This document shows, one piece after another, positions 1 through 6,473 of a DNA stretch of 21,207 nt; position 1 is the stretch's first letter; each line of letters starts with the position of its first letter. A program made the translations under genes and the position numbers. The stretch lies in assembly GCF_000716535.1 (NCBI RefSeq), contig NZ_JNWV01000072.1:1-21207 (forward strand), given 5' to 3'. This stretch comes from Streptomyces flaveolus. Its GTDB lineage: Bacteria; Actinomycetota; Actinomycetes; Streptomycetales; Streptomycetaceae. The notes below the pieces were generated by a model, which had not been told where the DNA came from, ran no database searches, and was given only the letters and a program-made list of their open reading frames with translations.

Positions 1-615
1 GGCGTCGTACAGGATCAGCTTGGCCGCCGCGAGGTCGGCCATGGTGACCGGCTGGGCGGTGCGCTGCGGATCCGCGGAGACGTAGACGACCTCGTCGCGA
101 AGGAGAGGGGTGACGTCGAGGCCCTCGCCATCGATGGGGAGAACCACCAGCCCGGCTTCGAGGTCACCGGAACTGACGGCCTCCGCGACCTCCACCGAGT
201 TGAGGCCGACGATCCGCAACCGCACCTTGGGATGCCGCGCGTGGAAGCTCTCCAGCAGTTCGGACAGGAAGTAGTAGTCCGCGTTCCGTAGCAGCCCGAA
301 GGTGGCCACACCGCCGTCGAGGGAGGTCAGGGAGCGCAGGGCGCGGTCGGCGCCTTCGGCCGCCTCGGTCGCCTGCTGTGCGTACGGCAGGAGTTCTTCG
401 CCCGCGGCGGTCAGCACCAGCCGCCGCGGCCCCCGCGTGAACAGCGGCACCCGGTAGTGATCCTCCATGCGTTTGATCAGTTCCGAGACCGACGGCTGTG
501 TCGTCCGGAGCTCGGTCGCGGCGGCGGAGAAGGAGCCCAGTCGCGCGGAGGCGAGGAAGGCGCGCAGCTGGTTGAGCGTGATCGCGGGAGCGGATGAGGG
601 CGGCATGCCCTTCAT
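1..615 (-). CDS. LysR-family transcriptional regulator (3' end cut by window edge)
   Basis: The minus-strand frame is open from an ATG at 615 to base 1 (205 codons, no stop in the window). The N-terminus is a LysR winged HTH: about residues 12-70 hold NQLRAFLASARLGSFSAAA, TTQPSVSELIKRMED and LFTRGPRRLVLTAAGEELL, the standard helix-turn-helix and wing. From about residue 95 an effector-binding domain begins (FGLLRNADYYFLSELLESF, then SGDLEAGLVVLP), and its second half is missing. A second ATG at 606 is possible. No Shine-Dalgarno is clear at either start. The gene is divergent from the HisD-like gene, with only 80 bp between start codons and a perfect inverted repeat just upstream of 615. LysR proteins usually autorepress and activate the divergent gene with a small-molecule co-inducer, so control of the dehydrogenase is likely. 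The effector is unknown. Confidence 0.93.
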   Translation of the reverse strand, partial: MKGMPPSSAPAITLNQLRAFLASARLGSFSAAATELRTTQPSVSELIKRMEDHYRVPLFTRGPRRLVLTAAGEELLPYAQQATEAAEGADRALRSLTSLDGGVATFGLLRNADYYFLSELLESFHARHPKVRLRIVGLNSVEVAEAVSSGDLEAGLVVLPIDGEGLDVTPLLRDEVVYVSADPQRTAQPVTMADLAAAKLILYDA

Positions 616-619
616 TGTC

Positions 620-638
620 CCATAGGGTGAACCTATGG
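620..638. promoter_or_regulatory. Candidate LysR operator (perfect inverted repeat)
   Basis: CCATAGG-GTGAA-CCTATGG has two perfect 7-bp arms around a 5-bp spacer. It contains the T-N11-A pattern (TAGG-N5-CCTA) of LysR-family sites. It lies 5 bp upstream of the lysR start and 58 bp upstream of the hisD-like start, where a divergent autoregulatory site would be expected. Binding is inferred. Confidence 0.6.
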
Positions 639-695
639 AGGCTCGGGGATAACTTGGGGTTGTCCTGGGGCAGGTGCTCCATCAGGCTCTGGCGT

Positions 696-2015
696 ATGAA
701 ATTGAGCCCTCGCTTCACCGCCGCTTTCGCCGACCGTTTCACCCTTCTCAAGGCTCCCGCGGTGGACGCGCCGCCGGCGCAGCGCGACCCTGAGGTGATC
801 GCGACCGTCAGCCGCATGCTGTCGGACATCGAACGCCACGGACTCGACGCGATCCGCCGGTACGCGAGCTCCCTCGACGGCCAGTCCGACGGCGCGGTGG
901 AACTCGGCGCGGCGGACGTGGCCCGCAGTGGCGACCGCCTGCCGAAGGACCTGCGGGAGGCGATCGAGCTGGGCGCCGAGCGGACCCAGCGCTTCGCCGC
1001 GCTCCAGCGCCAGCACCTGACGGACTTCGAGGAGGAGATAGCCCCCGGGCTGGTCGTCGGGCAGCGGTACGTGCCCGTCGGATCGGTCGGCGCGTACCTG
1101 CCGGCGGGCCGCTTCCCGCTGACGGCCAGCGCCTTCATGACGGTGGGCGTGGCCAAGGCCGCGGGTGTCCCGACGGTGATCGGGTGCACTCCTCCCCAGC
1201 CGGACGGCCGCGCCAACGATGCCGTCACCTACGCGGCCCACCTCTCCGGGATCGACCACCTCTTCGTGGTCGGCGGGGTCCAGGCCCTGGCCGCGATGGC
1301 CTTCGGGCTGCTGGGTCACCCGCCCGTCGACATGATCGTCGGTGCCGGCAACGCCTATGTGGCCGAGGCCAAGCGCCAGCTGTTCGGCACGGTCGCCATC
1401 GACCTGCTCGCGGGACCGTCCGAGGTCGCCGTCATCGCCGACGACACGGCCGACGCCGAGGCCGTCGCGGCGGACCTGCTCGGCCAGGCCGAGCACGGCC
1501 CCACCTCGCCCGCCGCGCTGGTCACCACCTCCGAGCGGCTGGGACAGGACGTCATCGCGGCGGTCGAGCGCCAGCTGCTCACGCTGTCCACCCGGGACAT
1601 CTGCGGTCCCGCCTGGCGTGACTACGGGTCGGTGATCCTGGTGGGCAACCGGGAGGACGCGGTCGCGGTCATGGACGAGCTCGCCCCGGAGCACCTGGAG
1701 GTGCACACGGGCGAGGACGACTGGTACCACGACGCGCTGCGCAACTACGGCTCCCTCTTCCTCGGTCACTGGAGCACGGTGGCCTACTCGGACAAGGGCA
1801 TGGCCGGCACGAACCACACGCTGCCGACCGCGGGTGGTGCCAAGCACAGTGCCGGGCTGTCCGTCTCCCGTTATCTGAAGCCGCTCACCTACCAGCGCGT
1901 CAGCCGCGAGGCCACCCCCCTGCTCGCCGAGGCCGTGGAGGTCATCTCCGCCAGCGAGGGCATGGCCGCCCACCAGGCCACGGCCACCCTCCGCCTGCGC
2001 ACGTACGCCGGCTGA
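696..2015 (+). CDS. hisD: Histidinol dehydrogenase-family zinc enzyme (HisD / HpsN-like)
   Basis: A 439-aa protein of the HisD superfamily (NAD-dependent, Zn-binding alcohol dehydrogenases). The metal and catalytic residues sit close to E. coli HisD numbering: Gln264 and His267 (GQAEHG), Glu332-His333 (LAPEHLEV), Asp366 (YSDKGMAGTNH) and His426 (AAHQA). The family blocks VPVGSVGAYLPAGRFPLTAS, VGGVQALAAMAFG and VGAGNAYVAEAKRQLFG are intact. Start ATG 696 is preferred because upstream in-frame starts overlap the LysR operator and lack family sequence; the ribosome site is weak. The gene stands alone, away from other his genes and beside a LysR regulator. The QAEHGPTSP and DLLAGPSEVAVIADDTADAEAV wording looks to me closer to HpsN (sulfopropanediol 3-dehydrogenase) paralogues than to biosynthetic HisD. 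The family is near certain, but the substrate is not, and hisD is given only as the family symbol. Confidence 0.9.
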   Translation: MKLSPRFTAAFADRFTLLKAPAVDAPPAQRDPEVIATVSRMLSDIERHGLDAIRRYASSLDGQSDGAVELGAADVARSGDRLPKDLREAIELGAERTQRFAALQRQHLTDFEEEIAPGLVVGQRYVPVGSVGAYLPAGRFPLTASAFMTVGVAKAAGVPTVIGCTPPQPDGRANDAVTYAAHLSGIDHLFVVGGVQALAAMAFGLLGHPPVDMIVGAGNAYVAEAKRQLFGTVAIDLLAGPSEVAVIADDTADAEAVAADLLGQAEHGPTSPAALVTTSERLGQDVIAAVERQLLTLSTRDICGPAWRDYGSVILVGNREDAVAVMDELAPEHLEVHTGEDDWYHDALRNYGSLFLGHWSTVAYSDKGMAGTNHTLPTAGGAKHSAGLSVSRYLKPLTYQRVSREATPLLAEAVEVISASEGMAAHQATATLRLRTYAG

Positions 2016-2411
2016 CACCGTCGGGCCGGGGCCCCGCGCAGCCCCGAGCCGGGGGGCCCGCACCACAGCCGCGCCGGAGGCCCGCGCCCGATGGTGGGGG
2101 CGGACAGACCAGCGCAGCGGACGGACTTCGCAAGAGCTGCGGAGAGACCCTGCCGGGCCCGTGGCCCAGCCCCCGGCAGTCCCCACGGGCGCGCCCCGTC
2201 ACACCCACATCCATGACGAGCCACAGGTGCGGGCCGCGGTGTCGCCGCCGGTGGAGCGGCGCAGCACCCCGTCGGGCCCTGCCACCTGCACCCGGACACG
2301 CACCGGCCGCACCCGCGGACAGCCCCCGGCGGTGTCCATCGGCACACAATCCCGGAAAATCCACAGTTACGCCCCTATAACCTGCAAGTCGCACAGGATC
2401 CGGTACCTCAT
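2016..2411. other. Intergenic region between the HisD-like gene and the sugar operon
   Basis: 396 bp with no convincing gene. It holds the hairpins at 2151-2190 (likely the end of the upstream transcript), a TATAAC hexamer at 2376-2381 without a good -35 partner, and three adjacent 6-bp palindromes directly before the next start codon (2396-2414). Short minus-strand frames, such as 46 codons at 2199-2339, match nothing I recognise. No LacI-type regulator gene is present, although such operons often carry one. Confidence 0.5.
2151..2190 (+). terminator. Overlapping hairpins, candidate terminator after the HisD-like gene
   Basis: Two mutually exclusive stems overlap here: TGCCGGG (2151-2157) pairs with CCCGGCA (2172-2178), and GCCCGTGG (2157-2164) pairs with CCACGGGC (2183-2190). 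There is no T-run, which is common for actinomycete terminators. They lie 136 bp past the HisD-like stop. Termination is inferred; an attenuator role is also possible because the stems compete. Confidence 0.4.
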
Positions 2412-3773
2412 ATGAAATCCGCACGTCGTGAAGGCTCAAGAGCGCCCCGGTTCGTCTCCGGCGGCGCCGCAGCCGTCGCGCTGGCCGCTGTCCTCGCCTG
2501 CGCCGGGTGCAGCCCGCCCGGGGCGGGAAAGTCCGCCGTCGCCGGAGGCCAGATCGCCATCACCGACCCGGTGACCACCGCCCAGGTCGCCGCCCTCGGT
2601 GACGTCACGCTGCGCATGTGGGCGGACCAGGCGGAGAAGCCGCTGATGAAGTCGGTGATCCCCGCGTTCGAGAAGCAGTACCCGAACGTCAAGGTCGACA
2701 TCACCTACAAGAGCTTCGACGACCTGGTCGCCACGGTCGTCAACGCCGCCTCCGGCAGCAACCCGCCCGACCTGTTCCAGGGCAACATCGGCTACGCGGT
2801 CGACGGGGCGCTGGTCAAGGCCAAGCTGGTGCGACCCCTGGACGACGTGGCGGCCGCCTACGGGTGGATCACGGGTACCGGCGCGAGCACCCTGGCACCC
2901 GCTCGCTGGAACGGTTCGGGCACCGCCTTCGGCACCGGCAACCTCTACGGCATGTCGCCGATCAGCGAGGTGCAGGGCATCTACTACAACAAGGCCCTGC
3001 TCAAGGAGCTGGGCCTGCGACCGCCCCGCTCTCTGAAGGACCTCGAAAAGGCGCTGCCGGCCGTCAAGAAGGCCGGCGAACAGCCGATCATGCTGGGCAA
3101 CAGCGACCAGTACGCCGCCACGCACATATTCTCCGACCTGGCCGTCACCGAGCAGAAGCCGGCCGCCATCCGCGACTGGATCGGCGGCAAGGCAGGCTCC
3201 AGCTTCGTCACCGCGGGCAACGAGAAGGCGGCCGAGATGATGGCCGACTGGGCGAAGAAGGGTTACTTCGGGTCCGGCTACGACGGCCTCAGCAACGAGG
3301 ACGCCGTGTCGCGGTTCGCCAAGGGCTCGGGCGTCTTCTTCGTCGGGGGCTCGTGGAACGGCGCCACGCTCGATCCGGCGAAGTTCGGATTCGGGGCACT
3401 GACCACGGGGGGTGCCGGAGCGACCGCTTCCCCCTGGCACATCTCCGCCTCCTCCAAGGTCACACCCGCCGCGGTCGCCTTCCTCGCGGCCCTGCACACC
3501 CCGAAGGCCGGTCAGGAGATCCTCGACACCGGCCGGCTGCCCGTCGTCACCGACGGTGTGAAGGGAAACAACAGCCTCCAGAGCCAGACCCTCGATGCGC
3601 TCAAGCGCACGATCGCCGCCGGTACCCAGGTCGGCTACTACGACTGGAGCGCCACCGACATGCTCACCGTCATGGGTGGCAGGCTCCAGGAGGTCATGGC
3701 CGGCCGCACCAGCGGCGCCGACTTCATGAAGTCCGTCCAGGACGCCTGGCTGAGGGCGAGGGGGACCCGGTGA
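2412..3773 (+). CDS. ABC transporter sugar-binding lipoprotein
   Basis: A 453-aa extracellular solute-binding protein of the family-1 sugar type. The N-terminus is a lipoprotein signal: basic MKSARREGSR, a hydrophobic stretch over residues 16-30, then VLACAGC, with Cys30 or Cys33 as the lipidated residue. The mature domain starts VTLRMWADQAEKPLMKSVIP (about residue 65), followed by KQYPNVKVDITYKSFDDLV, NPPDLFQGN and GIYYNKALLKELG, all typical of MalE/family-1 binders. It captures an oligosaccharide or glycoside outside the membrane and delivers it to the two permeases that follow. Its stop overlaps the next GTG start (GTGA, 3770-3773). The start codon lacks a good Shine-Dalgarno: only AGGATCC about 15 bp upstream. 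The downstream GH13 enzyme suggests an alpha-glucoside ligand, which is inference. Confidence 0.93.
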   Translation: MKSARREGSRAPRFVSGGAAAVALAAVLACAGCSPPGAGKSAVAGGQIAITDPVTTAQVAALGDVTLRMWADQAEKPLMKSVIPAFEKQYPNVKVDITYKSFDDLVATVVNAASGSNPPDLFQGNIGYAVDGALVKAKLVRPLDDVAAAYGWITGTGASTLAPARWNGSGTAFGTGNLYGMSPISEVQGIYYNKALLKELGLRPPRSLKDLEKALPAVKKAGEQPIMLGNSDQYAATHIFSDLAVTEQKPAAIRDWIGGKAGSSFVTAGNEKAAEMMADWAKKGYFGSGYDGLSNEDAVSRFAKGSGVFFVGGSWNGATLDPAKFGFGALTTGGAGATASPWHISASSKVTPAAVAFLAALHTPKAGQEILDTGRLPVVTDGVKGNNSLQSQTLDALKRTIAAGTQVGYYDWSATDMLTVMGGRLQEVMAGRTSGADFMKSVQDAWLRARGTR

Positions 3774-4816
3774 GTACCGCAGCCCCCACCACCGGACCGG
3801 GCAGCACCGCTCCCGCGGCCCCCACATCCGGAACCGACCGTGCCCACCGGCCGCACCGCCGTTCGCCCTCCCTGTCCTCCCGGCCCTTCCTGTCCTCGTA
3901 CTCCTGGTCCTCGCTGCTGTACGTGGCGCCGGCCCTGGCGTTCTTCGCCGTCTTCGTCCTGTACCCCATCGGCGTGTCCGTGTGGTACTCGTTCTACGCC
4001 TACGACGGCTTGACGCAGGGCACGCCGGTCGGCTGGGGCAACTACACGGCGGTCTTCACCGACAGCGGACTGCGCGCCGCGCTGCTGCACTCGGTGGTCC
4101 TGCTGTTCTTCTACGCCGTCCTTCCGGTCTGTGCCGGCCTGCTGCTGGCCGGTGCCATGTCCCGGATCCGCGTCTACGGACTGACGGTGTTCAGGGCGGT
4201 GCTCTTCCTGCCGCAGATCCTCTCCAGCGTCGTCGTCGCCGTCGCCTGGCGGAACCTGCTCGCCGAGGACGGACCGGCCAACTCGGTGCTCAGGAGCGTG
4301 GGACTGGGCCGGTTCACGACCAGCTGGCTGGGCGACTTCGGGACCGCACTGCCGTCGATCGGCACGATCGGAGCCTGGGTGGAGTACGGGCTGTGCATGG
4401 TGCTCTTCCTCAGCGGCATCGTCGGCATCGACCGCTCCACCTACGAGGCGGCCCGCCTGGACGGTGCCGGACCGGTGCGGGAGTTCTTCGCCATCACGCT
4501 GCCCGCGCTGCGCCCCCAGATCTCGATCGCGCTGATCCTCACCATCACCTTCGCGCTGCGAAACTTCGACCTCATCTGGAACACCACACGCGGTGGTCCC
4601 GGCACCTCGACGACCGTCCCCAGTCTCTACGTCTACCAGGACGCGTTCCAGAACCGCATGCTCGGCCGTGCCTCCGCGCTGGCCATCGTGCTGACCCTGG
4701 TGATCCTCGTCGTCGTGGTGGCCGTGCAGCTGGCACTGCGGGAACGCGACGTCCCGCGCCGCCGGTTCGTCAGACCGGGCACACGGGGCTCACAGGGCAG
4801 GAAGGCGCAGTCATGA
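3770..4816 (+). CDS. Sugar ABC transporter permease (MalF/UgpA-like)
   Basis: A 348-aa inner-membrane permease starting at GTG 3770, four bases inside the preceding gene. A Ser/Pro/Thr- and Arg-rich cytoplasmic leader of about 45 residues precedes the first membrane helix (LLYVAPALAFFAVFVLYPIG). About six helices can be seen. The EAA loop that docks the ATPase is at about residues 226-251 (EAARLDGAGPVREFFAITLP), followed by LNFDLIWN-type family sequence (RNFDLIWNTTRGGPGT). It pairs with the next permease to form the channel. No ATP-binding subunit is encoded nearby; in Streptomyces many such importers share the general ATPase MsiK, so use of a distant ATPase is expected. The stop overlaps the next ATG (ATGA, 4813-4816). 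Confidence 0.93.
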   Translation: MSTAAPTTGPGSTAPAAPTSGTDRAHRPHRRSPSLSSRPFLSSYSWSSLLYVAPALAFFAVFVLYPIGVSVWYSFYAYDGLTQGTPVGWGNYTAVFTDSGLRAALLHSVVLLFFYAVLPVCAGLLLAGAMSRIRVYGLTVFRAVLFLPQILSSVVVAVAWRNLLAEDGPANSVLRSVGLGRFTTSWLGDFGTALPSIGTIGAWVEYGLCMVLFLSGIVGIDRSTYEAARLDGAGPVREFFAITLPALRPQISIALILTITFALRNFDLIWNTTRGGPGTSTTVPSLYVYQDAFQNRMLGRASALAIVLTLVILVVVVAVQLALRERDVPRRRFVRPGTRGSQGRKAQS

Positions 4817-5622
4817 GAATCGCCCGTACCGAGAGCGTCGTCACGCACGCCCTGCTCGTCCTGGCGTCCGTCGTCGCCGTCTTCCCCCTGGTGTCGATCC
4901 TCGTCTCCTCGCTGCACGGCGTGGGCGGATCCTCCGGCGGGGTGTCCTTCGCCAGCTACTCCACCGCATGGACCCAGGGCCGCTTCGGTCCCGCCCTGCT
5001 GTCGAGCGCGCTGGTGTCCGTCACCGTCGTGGTGGTCACCGTGGTGCTCGCCAGCCTGGCCGGTTACGCGCTCGCCACCATGCGGGTCCCCGGGGGCAGG
5101 GTCATCCTGGGCCTGCTGCTCGTCGGGCTCGTACTGCCCTACGAGGTGACGGTACTTCCCCTGTACGAACTGCTCACCGGCTGGCACCTCGTGGACACCT
5201 ACTGGGCGCTGATCCTGCCCCAGATCGCCCTGTCGGTGCCGCTGGGCGTGCTGTGGATGCGGTCGTTCTTCGCCTCCGTCCCGGCGGAACTGCTGGAAGC
5301 GGCGCGCATCGACGGCACGAGCCGGCTGCAGACCCTGCGCCTGGTCGTGCTGCCCGTCGCCGGACCCGCCATCACCACGCTGAGCACGGTGCTGTTCCTG
5401 TTCACATGGAACGAGTTCCTGCTGGCGCTCATCCTCGTGCCCGACAACGCCTCGGTGCAGACCGTTCCCCTGGCGCTGTCCTTCTTCTCCGGCGCCGCCC
5501 GCTCCAGCGACCCGGCTGTCACCGCGGCGGCCGCTGTCCTGGTCGCGCTTCCGGTACTGCTGGCGTACGTCTTCCTCCAGCGGCGCCTGATCAGCGGCCT
5601 GACCGAAGGAGCCGTGAAATGA
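4813..5622 (+). CDS. Sugar ABC transporter permease (MalG/UgpE-like)
   Basis: A 269-aa permease with about six membrane helices, the second channel subunit. The first helix is THALLVLASVVAVFPLVSIL. The middle has GYALATMRVPGGRVILGLLL and LPYEVTVLPLYELLTGWHL, both family-typical. The EAA motif is at about residues 162-187 (EAARIDGTSRLQTLRLVVLP), followed by FTWNEFLLALI, a hallmark of MalG-type permeases. The start ATG 4813 overlaps the upstream stop by four bases and is preceded by GGCAGGAAGG, a fair ribosome site. The periplasmic loop after the first helix is short and Gly/Ser-rich. The stop overlaps the nitrilase start (ATGA, 5619-5622). Confidence 0.93.
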   Translation: MRIARTESVVTHALLVLASVVAVFPLVSILVSSLHGVGGSSGGVSFASYSTAWTQGRFGPALLSSALVSVTVVVVTVVLASLAGYALATMRVPGGRVILGLLLVGLVLPYEVTVLPLYELLTGWHLVDTYWALILPQIALSVPLGVLWMRSFFASVPAELLEAARIDGTSRLQTLRLVVLPVAGPAITTLSTVLFLFTWNEFLLALILVPDNASVQTVPLALSFFSGAARSSDPAVTAAAAVLVALPVLLAYVFLQRRLISGLTEGAVK

Positions 5623-6473
5623 CCGTGCCCTCCCCGTTCGAGCCGAACGGCGTCACCCGCGTCGTCTGCGAGCAACTGGCACCGCGCGTAGGCGACCTGG
5701 CGCACAACATGGATCTGGCCCGCGACGCCGTCCGGCGTGCGCTGTCCGACCGGGCCGACATCGTCGTCCTGCCCGAGCTGACCACGTCCGGTTACGTCTT
5801 CGCCGACGCCGAGGAGGCCCGGCGCACCGCCATCCGCGCCGACGACCCCTTCTTCGCCGACCTCGGGGCCCTGCTGGCCGGCACCGTCACCGTGGTCGTG
5901 CTCGGCTTCTGCGAAGACGCCGGCGACACGCTCTACAACAGCGCGGCCGTCGTCGACGCCGACGGAGTACGGGCCGTCTACCGCAAGACCCACCTGTGGG
6001 ACCGGGAGACGCTCTTCTTCAGCCCCGGGCAGCGCATGGCCCCGGTGGTCACCACACCCCACGGCCGCATCGGCGTACTGATCTGCTACGACATGGAGTT
6101 CCCGGAAATGCCCCGCCGGCTGGCGTTGGCAGGTGCCGACCTGATCGCCGTGCCCACCAACTGGCCTCTGGAGGACCATCCGACCGGGGAACGCCCCGCG
6201 GAAATCATCCAGGCCCAGGCCGCCGCGCGGGCCAACGGCCTCTACATCGCCTGCGCGGACCGCAGCGGCACCGAACGCGGCCAGCAGTGGACGCAGGGCA
6301 CGGCCGTCATCGACCAGTACGGCTGGATCACCGCGGCCGCGACCGGGACGGAACACCGGATCGTCACCGACCTCTTCCTCCACCTCTCCCGGGAGAAAGC
6401 TCTCTCCCCGCACAACGACCTGCTCGGCGACCGCCGAACCGACCTCTACGGCCAGGAGAGCCCGCTGCTATGA
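5619..6473 (+). CDS. Nitrilase-superfamily carbon-nitrogen hydrolase (amidase type)
   Basis: A 284-aa cytoplasmic enzyme with the complete nitrilase-superfamily triad: Glu53 (VVLPELTTSGY), Lys123 (VYRKTHLWDRE) and Cys156 (VLICYDMEFPE). The family hydrolyses amides, carbamoyl groups or nitriles through a Cys thioester. Length and fold blocks (LYNSAAVVDADG, AVPTNWP, RANGLYIACADRSG, QGTAVIDQYGWI) are normal for single-domain amidases. A GAAGGAG ribosome site lies inside the end of the permease gene, and both ends overlap neighbours by four bases (ATGA at 5619-5622 and 6470-6473). Its place between an importer and an alpha-glucosidase is unusual and suggests that the imported compound, or its aglycone, carries an amide-type bond. 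The substrate cannot be read from sequence. Omega-amidase or N-carbamoylase activity would also fit the motifs. Confidence 0.9.
   Translation: MTVPSPFEPNGVTRVVCEQLAPRVGDLAHNMDLARDAVRRALSDRADIVVLPELTTSGYVFADAEEARRTAIRADDPFFADLGALLAGTVTVVVLGFCEDAGDTLYNSAAVVDADGVRAVYRKTHLWDRETLFFSPGQRMAPVVTTPHGRIGVLICYDMEFPEMPRRLALAGADLIAVPTNWPLEDHPTGERPAEIIQAQAAARANGLYIACADRSGTERGQQWTQGTAVIDQYGWITAAATGTEHRIVTDLFLHLSREKALSPHNDLLGDRRTDLYGQESPLL

Noticed and set aside
633..2186. Long minus-strand open frame opposite the HisD-like gene
   Set aside because: Antisense shadow of a gene with strong GC third-position bias; the product is Arg/Gly/Val-rich without motifs, while the plus strand encodes a full HisD-family enzyme.
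2199..2339. 46-codon minus-strand frame beginning MDTAGGCPRVRPVRVRVQ
   Set aside because: No ribosome site, no recognised family, and Arg/Val/Gly bias typical of GC-rich noise.
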